Source: Oligoflexales bacterium
GTDB taxonomy: Bacteria > Bdellovibrionota_B > Oligoflexia > Oligoflexales > RGVZ01
DNA: 63,540 nucleotides
Reading direction: 5' to 3'
Assembly: GCA_947468665.1 (NCBI GenBank)
Contig: CANILH010000008.1
Coordinates: 1-63,540 of the forward strand
In this document: positions 37,905 through 46,691 of the stretch, piece after piece
How positions within the stretch are numbered: position 1 is the stretch's first letter
Layout of the letters: each line of letters opens with the position of its first letter
Made by a program: the position numbers and the translations under genes
Notes under the pieces: generated by a model
The model's input: only the letters and a program-made list of their open reading frames with translations
What the model was told of the DNA's origin: nothing
Databases searched by the model: none

Positions 37905-38240
37905 TCACACTGGCATGCGCATGACTTCCTGGTAGGCCTCAAGGGCCCTGTTTCGCAGTTGGACCATCAGATTAAAACTGATCTCAGCCTGGGTCGTGGC
38001 GAGCATGGTCTCATGAAGATTCTCACTTTTTCCGGAGGCGACATCCATTGCCATCGTGTCGGCCTTTTTTTGCATTTCGTTGACTTCATTGATTCCGGAT
38101 TTCATGTGATCCATGAAAGACGACCCTTTTTCGACGCCATCGGAAATTGAGATGCGAGGTGTCTTGCGGCTTTCCGATTGGATTTCCCGCATTTGCGCGA
38201 GAACTTCCTGGGCTGCACTTGTCGCGGCTGAGATACTCAT
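37905..38240 (-). CDS. fliE: Flagellar hook-basal body protein FliE
   Basis: A 111-residue protein, the MS-ring to rod adaptor. It has the usual C-terminal motif set: FMDHMKSGINEVNEMQKKAD and VQLRNRALEAYQEVMRMPV, which is the FliE signature. It is exported through the flagellar system. AAAAGGAG precedes the ATG. It sits in the normal order flgB-flgC-fliE-fliF. Confidence 0.95.
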   Translation of the reverse strand: MSISAATSAAQEVLAQMREIQSESRKTPRISISDGVEKGSSFMDHMKSGINEVNEMQKKADTMAMDVASGKSENLHETMLATTQAEISFNLMVQLRNRALEAYQEVMRMPV

Positions 38241-38277
38241 AAAAATCTCCTTTTAATATCCGGCTACTTAAAATCTA

Positions 38278-38715
38278 TCAGCGCCCTATTTCCAAAGATT
38301 TTACAGCCATTTGCTTCGCTTCGTTGACGGCAGTCGCGTTGGCTTCGTACGCTCTGGTGGCGGTTATCATATTGACCATCTCGGTCATGACCTGAATATT
38401 TGGCATCTGAACGTAGCCCTCACCGTCGGCGTCAGGGTGGGTCGGGTCAAATACTAATTTTGGCTCTTTGGTGTCCTCGTGAATGTCGACGACTTTGACT
38501 TTACTTAGTTGGGCGCCATTGGTGCCGTTCAGAAAGTCTTCAAACGGAGACCCTGTGGCAGAGGCACTGAATACGACATCGCGGCGTTTATAGGGCCCGC
38601 CCTCCTCGGTGCGCGTTGTATTCGCGTTTGCGAGATTGGCACTGAGGGTGTTCATGCGTAGGCGCTGCGCGCTTAACCCAGAACTGCTGATGGCCATCGA
38701 CTTAAAAAATCCCAT
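38278..38715 (-). CDS. flgC: Flagellar proximal rod protein FlgC
   Basis: A 145-residue rod subunit with the N-terminal rod/hook motif SGLSAQRLRMNTLSANLANANTT (split) and the C-terminal motif MVNMITATRAYEANATAVNEAK that together define FlgC. It is exported to the periplasm and assembled into the proximal rod. It lies 2 bases after flgB and 37 bases before fliE. Confidence 0.96.
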   Translation of the reverse strand: MGFFKSMAISSSGLSAQRLRMNTLSANLANANTTRTEEGGPYKRRDVVFSASATGSPFEDFLNGTNGAQLSKVKVVDIHEDTKEPKLVFDPTHPDADGEGYVQMPNIQVMTEMVNMITATRAYEANATAVNEAKQMAVKSLEIGR

Positions 38716-38717
38716 AG

Positions 38718-39143
38718 TCAGCGACCTCCGTTAATGGCGTATTTAAGTGTCCCGATTTTTCGATTCAATGTCTCTACGGCTGTTTTAAAGAGGATCTGGT
38801 TTTGAGCAAGTTGCTCCATCTCCAGATCCATATCGACCGTGTTGCCATCCTCGTCGACGGACTCGGTTGGGCGGACGTATACCTCTGGTAAGATAGAACC
38901 GTCAGCTTTGGTAAAGTTATTGCGCATATGCCGGGGGTCGCTAACCTTTACGGCAATCGACTCATTCGTTTTCGAGAGATCTTGAAGTTGCTTCTCGAAG
39001 TCATAGCCAAAAGCCCGGAAGCCAGGGGTTTCCGCGTTGGCAATATTAGCCGTGATGACTTCGTTGCGACGGTTTCTCTGGGTGAGAGACTCCATCTGAA
39101 GCTTGTCGCTGAAATTGAAAAGTCCGCCGATTATGCTACTCAT
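38718..39143 (-). CDS. flgB: Flagellar proximal rod protein FlgB
   Basis: A 141-residue rod subunit. It shows the FlgB N-terminal pattern with VITANIANAETPGFRAFGYDF and the C-terminal EMEQLAQNQILFKTAVETLN. The start ATG overlaps the stop of the sigma54 activator gene by one base (TAATG) with GGAGG upstream. This ties rod-gene translation to the regulator message. Confidence 0.95.
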   Translation of the reverse strand: MSSIIGGLFNFSDKLQMESLTQRNRRNEVITANIANAETPGFRAFGYDFEKQLQDLSKTNESIAVKVSDPRHMRNNFTKADGSILPEVYVRPTESVDEDGNTVDMDLEMEQLAQNQILFKTAVETLNRKIGTLKYAINGGR

Positions 39144-40237
39144 TACCTACCTCCGCTTGCCGCCGTTACGTGGAGCCCTGATGCGGTAAACTCGTTTATT
39201 TTATTTCGTAATGTTCTTAAAGAAATGTCCAATGTTCTCGCCGCATGCGTACGATTGCCCTCGTGAAATTTAAGTGTCTCGAGGATAAATTGTGTTTCGA
39301 CTTCCGACAGTGGCTTGCCGATCGGAAGGGATGCGATCCAGTTGTCTGAGCTGACTTCTTGTCCGAGCTCAACAGGGATGTCTTTAGCTGTAATGATCTG
39401 GGAGTGAGCCAGGAGAGACGTACGTTGAATAACGTTATTCAGTTCCCGGACGTTTCCCGGCCACCGGTAGGTCATTAATTTATTTATGGCGTCGGGGGCG
39501 AAACTCAAAAGAGGTTTGTTAAATTGATCGCTGTACAGGGCAAGAAAGTGGTTGGCAAGCAGTTCGATGTCGCGGGGGCGATCGCGAAGAGATGGCACCT
39601 CGATATTGATAACATGGAGGCGGTAGTAGAGGTCTTGACGGAACTGTCCGGACTCTACTGATCCAGCGAGATTTCTGTTGGTCGTAGCGATAATTCGTAC
39701 GTCCACGGGAATCGTGCCAGTGCCGCCGAGGCGCTCGATTTCACGTTCCTGCAGGACGCGGAGAAGTTTTGCCTGAAGGGATGGATCCATCTCAGTGATT
39801 TCGTCAAGGAGAAGGGTGCCGCTTTGCGCTTGCTCAAATTTTCCGGCGTGACGCTGGTGAGCACCGGTAAACGCCCCCTTTTCATAGCCAAAAAGCTCCG
39901 CCTCAAGCAGTGAGGGTGGGAGTGCGGCGCAGTTGATCGCCACAAACGCTTTGTCTCTGCGGTTAGAGGCCTTGTGGATAGCCTTCGCGACAACTTCCTT
40001 TCCTACACCGCTTTCACCTGTGACGAGCACAGGGACGTTAGCGTTGGCGATTTGTTCGATGACATCCTGAATTCGCAACATTTTTTCGTCGGTGGCTAGA
40101 AAGTATTTGGCCGTTCCGGTGCGTGTTGCCCCGTTTTGGCCGCTGGCCTGTTGCGCGTAGGACACATAGTCCTCCCGACCAGATGTGGTTGGGTATGCGA
40201 GGGCCGCGTTAGAGTTTAGCTTCGTGGTTGTGGTCAT
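39143..40237 (-). CDS. Sigma54-dependent flagellar transcriptional activator (no receiver domain)
   Basis: A 364-residue AAA+ enhancer-binding protein. Only about 50 residues of unconserved sequence precede the AAA+ domain, so no phospho-receiver exists. It shows Walker A GESGVGKE (about 75), the sigma54-contact loop GAFTGA, Walker B LLLDEITEMD, and a C-terminal Fis-type HTH (NRTHAARTLDISLRTLRNKI). It lies inside the flagellar operon and its closest kin by layout are FleQ/FlrC/FlbD-type flagellar activators. Since a sigma54 promoter precedes the operon, it may activate its own transcript. Upstream GGAGG supports the start. Confidence 0.88.
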   Translation of the reverse strand: MTTTTKLNSNAALAYPTTSGREDYVSYAQQASGQNGATRTGTAKYFLATDEKMLRIQDVIEQIANANVPVLVTGESGVGKEVVAKAIHKASNRRDKAFVAINCAALPPSLLEAELFGYEKGAFTGAHQRHAGKFEQAQSGTLLLDEITEMDPSLQAKLLRVLQEREIERLGGTGTIPVDVRIIATTNRNLAGSVESGQFRQDLYYRLHVINIEVPSLRDRPRDIELLANHFLALYSDQFNKPLLSFAPDAINKLMTYRWPGNVRELNNVIQRTSLLAHSQIITAKDIPVELGQEVSSDNWIASLPIGKPLSEVETQFILETLKFHEGNRTHAARTLDISLRTLRNKINEFTASGLHVTAASGGR

Positions 40238-40270
40238 GGTGTCGTTTCCTCCGTCGAGTGATTAAAGGTC

Positions 40271-42622
40271 TTATTTCGTTTCAATTTGGTTGAGTCTTTC
40301 CGTCGCCAATTTCGAATAAAACAAATTCGTTGTGTCGCCTTTCGCCTTCTCTAGAGCCTTGATAGCGTCCTGCTTTTTGCCAGCTCGGAAGAGAAGTAGT
40401 CCGCCCTTGTATAGTGACTCGGCCCTGGTTTCCGTCAGGGCGGTTGAGTCTCCTACAAGCGTGTAGAGCTCTCCGGCCTCAAGAAATTCGTCGGCCTTGC
40501 GGTGCTCTTCGGCGAGATTTGTAAGCTCGGATGCCCATAGTTTCGACGCCTCTTTGTCTTGCTCGAATTGACTTGGTTTTAAAAACTTCATTAACTCGAT
40601 TGCCTGTCTTCGCTCGGATGTCAGTCCAAGCTCTGCAAATTTCCTGCCAAGGTCATCGAGGAGTCGGACGGTTGACGCAGATGGGCTGAAATTGCCGGTC
40701 CACGAGGGCCCGCCAGTTCCATTAGCGCCCGTCATGTTTGGGGGGTTCGTCGTAAGGGCGGTCTTGTAGCGCTCAAGGATAATCCTTGGGGGTGTCCTGA
40801 GTTTGGCGTCAGACCCGACGAGATCCTGCATCGCGGAGCCAAGCGCTGTTATAACAATCGCCTTCTCATCTCCCTTCAGCTTATTCCAGATATCGGACAT
40901 GGTGACGTCGGCGTGCTTGGTGTCGGCCTCAAGGGCGCGAATGCGAGATTGATCACCTGACGAGGTCTTGAGTTCTCCAATTCGTTTTGTGGCTGTTGAT
41001 GCGAGCCAGAAGCTTGCCTTAAACCGGTCAAGGGAACCGTTAGCTTTCGCGGCTGTGGCGTAATGTGTGATAGCCCGGTCTTGCTGGGCAAGACTTCTGT
41101 AGCTTTCAGCAATTTGCCAGGCTGTCGTAGGGTCTTTCGCGATCGACTTCATCTCAGACGGGAGCTGCTCGTAGAGGGCAACGACATCTGCCAGCTTGCC
41201 GGCCCCAAAGAGGTCGGAAAATTGCTTGGTGATTCTCGCCTTCGCCGCGTCAGTCAACTGGCCGCGATCCGCCGCCATCGGTGAACCCTTATAGCGATTG
41301 AAAAAGTTGGCGAGCCATTTGGCGTAGTTGTTCTGCCACGGGGTGTCGTCGTTGGTCATACGATGCGCTATGATTGCCGAGGCTAGGTACGCGGTTTTCG
41401 GGCTTTCGATCCGCGGAGCCAGCTTGGAAAGTGTAAGCTCGGCTTCTTCCCCGCAGGCAGGTAGCCGGTCGCGTGACTTCTGATCCAGCTTGGAGTCCGC
41501 CCACCAGGTGTTTCGGATCGCGATCATGGCCTGAAGTTCCGCGTTGTCGCGAGTCGGGATGGCGGACATTTCTTTTGACAGACGTGCGATTTTTTCCCGG
41601 TCGTCACTCTCAATGGCTTTCAGCGCCTGGATGTCTATCTTCCTGAGACGCGCGAAACGGGCCATGATGTGATCTGGGTGTTTCTCTATCAGAGTTTGAT
41701 AATAGCCCTGCGCGAGAGTGAGATTGCCTTGGCCAAGGTGTGTTTCGGCGAACTTCCAAAGGTGAAGCGCGTCTCGCTCGAATACTCCAGGTTCGCGCTG
41801 AAGCACGTGCTGATAGGCCATCAAGGCGCGGCCCTCGTGGCCGAAGTCAAATAATTTTGCCGCATAGTCGGCCATTGCGCTTGATGTTGAGACGGCTTTG
41901 ATTTGCAGTGGAGATAATTCGCCTGTAGGTGCCTCGCGACCTTCGTAGGGAGCTAGTTGCATGCGGTAGATGTACGGCGGATATGAACTCCAGGCTTTGC
42001 CAATGCCGGGCTCGATTTTAGATAGGGCGACCTTCAGGTCGTTCGGGGAATTCACCTCCTCGGGCAGGGCCTGTAGAAGCCTTCTTTTGCCATGAGAGTT
42101 TTCCGCAGGCTGTGCACTGGTCTTTCCGGCCAGGCCCTCGTTGGAGGATGGTTGCAGCAGTTCGCCTGCCTGGTTTGATTCGCCCGAACCTACGCCGCCA
42201 AGAGTGGTGACCGGAAGACCACTTTCCGGATCTTTTGTCTCAGAATAGTTTTTATCAAAAAGGTTGATAGAAACTCTGAAAGGATCCTTAAATGACGTGA
42301 CGACAGCTCGGACATTTCTGTCCCGCAGCACGAGGCGGACGTCACTCCCCTCTGGACCCAAATCTTTCACCAGTACCCTTCGTACGAGTTTCTCGTCGTA
42401 GTTATTGATAGCGTCAAGTTCAGAGGGCGAGCTTTTTGGAAAGTGCAGTACCAGGGTGTTCTCGGTTTTTAACCATTCGTAATTAAACGGCCGTTCTCCC
42501 GGAAATGGCAGAATAATTTCCGAAAAACCCGCGTTATCCGAGCCTGACATGGCGACGATCTGTCCCGCAGCCGATATGACGCAGAGGAAAATTCCGCAGA
42601 TAATTTGGGTACTCCACTTCAT
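40271..42622 (-). CDS. Exported TPR protein with N-terminal AMIN-like domain, leading the flagellar operon
   Basis: A 783-residue protein starting at ATG 42622 (MKWSTQ), with AAGGA seven bases upstream. A longer reading to 42700 would begin upstream of the likely transcription start and is rejected. A signal peptide spans about 5-24 (GIFLCVISAAG). Residues about 30-130 resemble the AMIN beta domain (LPFPGERPFNYEWLK, DLGPEGSDVRLVL, DPFRVSINLFDK). The remainder carries TPR-like helices such as GNLTLAQGYYQTLIEKHPDH. It probably acts at the cell envelope near the motor. Such proteins are seen in Bdellovibrio-type flagellar loci. Confidence 0.7.
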   Translation of the reverse strand: MKWSTQIICGIFLCVISAAGQIVAMSGSDNAGFSEIILPFPGERPFNYEWLKTENTLVLHFPKSSPSELDAINNYDEKLVRRVLVKDLGPEGSDVRLVLRDRNVRAVVTSFKDPFRVSINLFDKNYSETKDPESGLPVTTLGGVGSGESNQAGELLQPSSNEGLAGKTSAQPAENSHGKRRLLQALPEEVNSPNDLKVALSKIEPGIGKAWSSYPPYIYRMQLAPYEGREAPTGELSPLQIKAVSTSSAMADYAAKLFDFGHEGRALMAYQHVLQREPGVFERDALHLWKFAETHLGQGNLTLAQGYYQTLIEKHPDHIMARFARLRKIDIQALKAIESDDREKIARLSKEMSAIPTRDNAELQAMIAIRNTWWADSKLDQKSRDRLPACGEEAELTLSKLAPRIESPKTAYLASAIIAHRMTNDDTPWQNNYAKWLANFFNRYKGSPMAADRGQLTDAAKARITKQFSDLFGAGKLADVVALYEQLPSEMKSIAKDPTTAWQIAESYRSLAQQDRAITHYATAAKANGSLDRFKASFWLASTATKRIGELKTSSGDQSRIRALEADTKHADVTMSDIWNKLKGDEKAIVITALGSAMQDLVGSDAKLRTPPRIILERYKTALTTNPPNMTGANGTGGPSWTGNFSPSASTVRLLDDLGRKFAELGLTSERRQAIELMKFLKPSQFEQDKEASKLWASELTNLAEEHRKADEFLEAGELYTLVGDSTALTETRAESLYKGGLLLFRAGKKQDAIKALEKAKGDTTNLFYSKLATERLNQIETK

Positions 42623-42683
42623 GAGACCATCCTTGGTTCGTGGTGTCGAAATTCTGGCAATAACATGAGCCCAACAGCTGTAT

Positions 42684-42701
42684 AGCAAATGCTGTGCCAA
42701 A
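42684..42701 (-). promoter_or_regulatory. Sigma54 promoter of the flagellar operon
   Basis: The minus strand reads TTTGGCACAGCATTTGCT. This has the invariant GG and GC with the correct 10-base gap and matches the TGGCACG-N4-TTGCW consensus at all positions but one. It predicts a start near 42673, about 50 bases before the ATG at 42622. It would drive the TPR gene through motE, including the sigma54 activator itself. Confidence 0.85.
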
Positions 42702-42881
42702 GTTTCCGAGCGGCAATTTCTTTACTGTTTTTGGGAATCTTTTTGCCGATTGGGGTGGCGGAAAATTGGCGAAGACCCGCCTGTGGGCGTCAACTGGATG
42801 ACTTGGGCGCCAATATTTAGACTGTATATTCAGTTGGTTGGGCGTATTTTTTGGGGAGAGACGTAAAAATCAGAAAAATCC

Positions 42882-42908
42882 TAAAGTTTTTCGGGAGATA
42901 GCCGATCC
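42882..42908 (+). promoter_or_regulatory. Sigma28 (FliA) promoter of the PilZ gene
   Basis: TAAAGTTT (42882-42889) is the exact FliA -35 consensus, followed by an 11-base spacer and GCCGATCC (42901-42908), 6 of 8 matching GCCGATAA. The start would be near 42914, directly before the ribosome site GAGGAGGTGA (42915-42924) and the ATG at 42931. The PilZ gene is thus predicted to be a late flagellar gene. Confidence 0.78.
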
Positions 42909-42930
42909 CTAATAGAGGAGGTGATTTTGA

Positions 42931-43287
42931 ATGGAGCGTCGACTTTCCAGACAAGAGACCGCGCAACGATACGGTGTTGACCCGGATTTTCGCGGACGTG
43001 CGTTGCGATGCAGTTCCGGAGCTATTTGCGATTTTCGGGGTGTTGACGTGAGCCAGCATGGGCTTGGCTGTGTGATTGTCGGTGATGTGCAGATCAGGGA
43101 GTCCCTAATCATTGAATTTGGAGGCCAAAAACACAGTTTTGAGGTGATGTGGGTTGAAAGTTATCTCGGAATCGAAAATACTTACCGGGTTGGATTGCAG
43201 TGCCTGGATCACCTTCTTGACGTGCGAGGACGGCTGTCGGGTTTAGGTCTTGTTACTGCTCCGCTTGACGAGGGATACGCGGCTTAA
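42931..43287 (+). CDS. Stand-alone PilZ domain protein (c-di-GMP receptor)
   Basis: A 118-residue protein made only of a PilZ domain. The c-di-GMP-binding signature is present: ERRLSR near the N-terminus (the RxxxR element) and DVSQHGLG (the D/NxSxxG element) near residues 39-46. No YcgR N-domain is attached. PilZ proteins couple c-di-GMP to flagellar braking or other surface behaviour. A strong FliA-type promoter and an excellent ribosome site precede it, and it is divergent from the flagellar operon, which points to a motility role. It could also be co-transcribed into the ABC genes 69 bases downstream. Confidence 0.85.
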   Translation: MERRLSRQETAQRYGVDPDFRGRALRCSSGAICDFRGVDVSQHGLGCVIVGDVQIRESLIIEFGGQKHSFEVMWVESYLGIENTYRVGLQCLDHLLDVRGRLSGLGLVTAPLDEGYAA

Positions 43288-43355
43288 GCTTCCCAAAACC
43301 CAATAGTTGTCGGTTCAAATATTGGCAGTACCCAGTTAGAGGAGTTTTGGCGATT

Positions 43356-44051
43356 ATGACTGCGCTCGCCTTAACGGGTGTACGATTTCGTTACCACCCG
43401 GATAGCACGGATATTATAAATATTAAATCGTTTGACATGAATCGCGGTGAGCGCGTCTTCATGTTTGGGCCAAGCGGCTCAGGGAAAACTACATTACTTG
43501 GACTGATTGGCGGATTATTCCTTCCAGCGAACGGGATTGTAAAAGTGCTTGGAAGTGATGTCTCTACGATGGGGCATGGCGCGAGAGACCAGTTTCGATC
43601 CCGCGAGATTGGATTTATCTTTCAGGTTTTTAATTTGGTTCCCTACCTCAATGTTTTGGATAACGTCACCCTGCCTTGTCGGTTTGGCAGGCGTGTGTCA
43701 TCTGGTTTTGCTGACGCGACAGTTGAGGCCCGATTTCTTCTAAAACAGCTGGGGATAGCATCGGTAACCAATTCATCGGTTGCTAGTCTTAGTATTGGCC
43801 AGCAGCAGCGCGTTGCCGCGGCGAGGGCCTTAATCGGAAGCCCAGGTCTTATAATCGCCGATGAGCCGACATCTGCCCTAGACGCAGACTCCCGGACAGA
43901 GTTTTTGAGTGTTTTATTCGCTCAGGCCAAGCGCGAGGGAAGCTCAATTCTATTTGTAAGTCACGACAAGTCGATCGCGGGTCAGTTTGATCGATCTGTC
44001 GGGCTCGCTGATATCAACAACGCCCCGGGGCGGGCAGGCGGTGACCTGTGA
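43356..44051 (+). CDS. LolD/MacB-type ABC transporter ATPase of a Zrg-like system
   Basis: A 231-residue ATPase starting at ATG 43356 (GAGGAG 11 bases upstream); TTG 43347 is a weaker option. It has Walker A FGPSGSGKTTLLG, the Q-loop region GFIFQVFNLVPYLN, signature LSIGQQQRVAAARAL (LSIGQ rather than the usual LSGGQ) and Walker B IIADEPTSALD. It belongs to the LolD/FtsE-like branch that pairs with FtsX-type permeases. Its stop overlaps the permease start (GTGA), so they form one transporter. The context with DUF3299 suggests a zinc-related Zrg system. Confidence 0.85.
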   Translation: MTALALTGVRFRYHPDSTDIINIKSFDMNRGERVFMFGPSGSGKTTLLGLIGGLFLPANGIVKVLGSDVSTMGHGARDQFRSREIGFIFQVFNLVPYLNVLDNVTLPCRFGRRVSSGFADATVEARFLLKQLGIASVTNSSVASLSIGQQQRVAAARALIGSPGLIIADEPTSALDADSRTEFLSVLFAQAKREGSSILFVSHDKSIAGQFDRSVGLADINNAPGRAGGDL

Positions 44052-45343
44052 GTGATATTTTATTTTTAGCCGTCAGATCAGTTTGGCATCGCCGAATACC
44101 GACGATTTTGACAATGCTGTCGATTTCCCTGAGTGTCGCCTTGTTTGTTGGAGTTGAGAAAACAAAAGACGCAACCCGTGACGCTTTCAGCGGTGCCATC
44201 AGCAGGGTGGACCTTATCGTAGGGCCAAGAACCGGGTCTCTTTCACTTCTTCTATATTCCGTATTCCATGTCGGATCTCCCACACACAACGTTTCCATGA
44301 AATCTGTCGAGTACGCGCGTTCAAGACCAGAAGTCAATTGGGTTGTTCCCTTCAGTCTTGGCGACGGATTTCGCGGGTTTCCTGTAGTTGGTACGACACC
44401 CGATTTTTTTGAACGCTATAAATACAGGGACGGCTATTCCATCTCGTTAAGTACGGGACATGTGTTCGCTGGCGATAGTGACGTGGTCGTGGGATCAGCG
44501 GTCGCTCAAACGTTAGGTCTACACCTGGGGGACAGAGTCGTTTTAAGCCATGGCCATACAGAAGACGGTGATGGCTTTGAGAAGCATGAGGATCATCCAT
44601 TTGAGCTGGTAGGTATTATTGCTCCTACCGGGTCTCCCCTTGATAAGTCAGTTTATGTGTCTTTGGTGGGGCTTGGCGAGATTCACCGCGGCCTCGGGGG
44701 AATTGGAGAACATGATGGTGACGAGGGCGACAGCGATAAGCATCACGATGACCACGGTAGCTTTGAGGAAAAAGACGGCAAACTTGTGGTTACCTCAGTC
44801 AGTGGTTTTTTCCTCGGCGCGAAGAACCGGATGGACTCATTAAATTTGCAGCGAACAATAAATACTTACGATGGAGACGCTCTGCTCGCGATTTTACCTG
44901 GTATGGCTATGGGTGAACTTTGGAAAAATCTATCCATGTTTGAGACAGCGCTTTCTGTCGTTAGTTTTTTTGTCGTTGTTGCCGGAGTTCTGGGTCTCTT
45001 TGTCTCGCTTTACATTATCAGTGGCCAAAGACAACGCGAAATGATGGTACTCAGAGCTGTGGGAGCTGGTCCCAGCGCCATATTCGCTCTATTGGCCGGT
45101 GAGGCTTTGTGCCTTGTGGCAGGCGGTGTAGTGCTTGGCAGTGGTGTGATGTACATTGGTATGAACATTCTCAAACCATGGATTGAGACAAAGTTCTCGG
45201 TCAATCTGAATGTTTCCGGAATCAAAAGTCAGGATTTGATATTCGCCGGCTGTTTACTTATGGTGGGCTGCCTGGTTGGGGTCTTGTCCTCGGTAAAAGC
45301 CTACCGATCAGCAATGCATGACGGTTTAGGGACAAAATTTTGA
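44048..45343 (+). CDS. FtsX-type ABC permease with His/Asp-rich loop
   Basis: A 431-residue inner-membrane permease. One membrane span near residues 17-36 is followed by a MacB-like periplasmic domain and three C-terminal spans (about 300-330, 350-370, 395-420). The periplasmic part carries two acidic/histidine-rich stretches, GHTEDGDGFEKHEDHPF and HDGDEGDSDKHHDDHG (about 220-240), typical of metal-binding loops. It begins with GTG overlapping the ATPase gene. The neighbouring DUF3299 gene matches the zinc-regulated Zrg arrangement described in Vibrio. Transport direction and metal are inferred, not shown. Confidence 0.82.
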   Translation: MSDILFLAVRSVWHRRIPTILTMLSISLSVALFVGVEKTKDATRDAFSGAISRVDLIVGPRTGSLSLLLYSVFHVGSPTHNVSMKSVEYARSRPEVNWVVPFSLGDGFRGFPVVGTTPDFFERYKYRDGYSISLSTGHVFAGDSDVVVGSAVAQTLGLHLGDRVVLSHGHTEDGDGFEKHEDHPFELVGIIAPTGSPLDKSVYVSLVGLGEIHRGLGGIGEHDGDEGDSDKHHDDHGSFEEKDGKLVVTSVSGFFLGAKNRMDSLNLQRTINTYDGDALLAILPGMAMGELWKNLSMFETALSVVSFFVVVAGVLGLFVSLYIISGQRQREMMVLRAVGAGPSAIFALLAGEALCLVAGGVVLGSGVMYIGMNILKPWIETKFSVNLNVSGIKSQDLIFAGCLLMVGCLVGVLSSVKAYRSAMHDGLGTKF

Positions 45344-45372
45344 AGTTTGACCGACATCTCGGGAGAGTACTG

Positions 45373-45885
45373 ATGGAACAAGAGAAAAATGGGACTCTCC
45401 CAAGGGACCCTCATGCGATGTCCCCCGCAAAGAAATTTGTACTGGCACTGTTACTGCTGCTGCCAGTGGCGGGCATGCTGGTATATGGAATGACAAGGAA
45501 TGCCGGGACTTCCGGCAGCGCGGGCAGGAGTGTGGACTGGGGTCTTTACCGCCAATATGACTCTTCTACTAATAAAATGAGCCCTGAGCTTCAAGCGCTG
45601 GACGGGCAGAAGATCAGGTCCCCAGGGTTTATGGTGCCTTTGGAGGATAACCGCTCGGAAGTAACGGAGTTTTTACTGGTTCCTAGCCCCCAGGCTTGTA
45701 TCCACGCCCCCCCGCCTCCCTCAAATCAGATGATTTACGTTCGGATGGTCGGAGCCCCGGCCAAGACCATGTTTGGCCCAGTTATGGTGGAGGGAACCCT
45801 CAGGGTCACCAGCCAGACTCATCAATATGGAACCGCAAGCTTCCAGATTTACGGGGAAAATGTTGACCCCTATAAAGGCGACTGA
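45373..45885 (+). CDS. DUF3299 protein of a Zrg-like metal system
   Basis: A 170-residue protein starting at ATG 45373 with GGGAGAG five bases upstream (an overlapping TTG at 45340 is possible). It has an N-terminal membrane anchor (about 20-40). The DUF3299 core follows: WGLYRQYD, LDGQKIRSPGFMVPLE, VTEFLLVPSPQACIHAPPPP and NQMIYVRM. The CIHxPPPP motif is diagnostic. Its single conserved Cys and His may bind metal. It follows the permease gene directly, and the anchor implies a periplasmic accessory subunit. Confidence 0.85.
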   Translation: MEQEKNGTLPRDPHAMSPAKKFVLALLLLLPVAGMLVYGMTRNAGTSGSAGRSVDWGLYRQYDSSTNKMSPELQALDGQKIRSPGFMVPLEDNRSEVTEFLLVPSPQACIHAPPPPSNQMIYVRMVGAPAKTMFGPVMVEGTLRVTSQTHQYGTASFQIYGENVDPYKGD

Positions 45886-46014
45886 GCCCTGCCTTATTAA
45901 TGTGCTTCTCATCTTCGCTGTGGTGAACTATATCTCTGAGCAACGAGTTTAAATTAGTTTTAAATCAGCTGCCGCCCGACGAGATAGTTTGCCGACGAAT
46001 ATAAGGAGTTAGGC

Positions 46015-46689
46015 ATGCGAGTATTAGTTGTTGAAGACGATATGGTTATCGCGAATCTATTGCAACGGGCCCTTCGTGAGGAGAGCTATGCCGTTGATTT
46101 GGCTCACGACGGAATTGAGGGTGAGTGGCTTGCCATGGAAAACCCTTATGATCTGATTATCCTTGATGTCATGTTACCGCGAAAAGACGGAATAGCGGTT
46201 TTGAATACACTGCGCGAAACCGCCATAAAAACCCCGGTACTGATGCTGACGGCGCGCGACGAGGTCAAAGACAAAGTGTCAGGTCTTGATGGTGGAGCCG
46301 ATGATTACATGACAAAACCATTCAGTCTGGACGAGCTTCTTGCGCGCACGCGTTCTCTTTTACGCCGTCGCTCAAACGATTATACCGGCGCTGTGATCGA
46401 AGTCGGGCACCTTAAGATTGATCCAGCGCGCAGGGAAGTGTCGCGGGCGGGCCAAGTTATCGAGCTTACAAGTAAGGAATACGCCCTCATTGAGTATATG
46501 GCCCGCAACTCAGGTAAGGTTGTGTCCAGATCAGAGCTTAGTGAGCATGTCTGGGATATGGATTTTGAGCCAAGCAGTAATGTCGTTGATGTTTACGTCG
46601 GTTATTTACGGTCAAAAATAGACAAGGGCTTTGAGATTCCGATGATTAAAACAGTGCGCGGCCACGGTTACATGCTTGAGCATCCATAA
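46015..46689 (+). CDS. OmpR/CusR-type response regulator
   Basis: A 224-residue two-component regulator. The receiver domain has the acid pocket Glu7/Asp8/Asp9, phospho-acceptor Asp51 in LIILDVMLP, Thr79 and Lys101. The C-terminal winged helix (about 127-222) is OmpR-type, with ELTSKEYALIEYMAR and VDVYVGYLRSKID. AAGGAG precedes the start. It sits 2 bases before its kinase and 129 bases after the Zrg-like genes. The target is unknown. Confidence 0.93.
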   Translation: MRVLVVEDDMVIANLLQRALREESYAVDLAHDGIEGEWLAMENPYDLIILDVMLPRKDGIAVLNTLRETAIKTPVLMLTARDEVKDKVSGLDGGADDYMTKPFSLDELLARTRSLLRRRSNDYTGAVIEVGHLKIDPARREVSRAGQVIELTSKEYALIEYMARNSGKVVSRSELSEHVWDMDFEPSSNVVDVYVGYLRSKIDKGFEIPMIKTVRGHGYMLEHP

Positions 46690-46691
46690 TA

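Noticed and set aside
42623-42700. Longer start for the TPR/AMIN gene
   Set aside because: These codons overlap the sigma54 promoter and precede the predicted transcription start.
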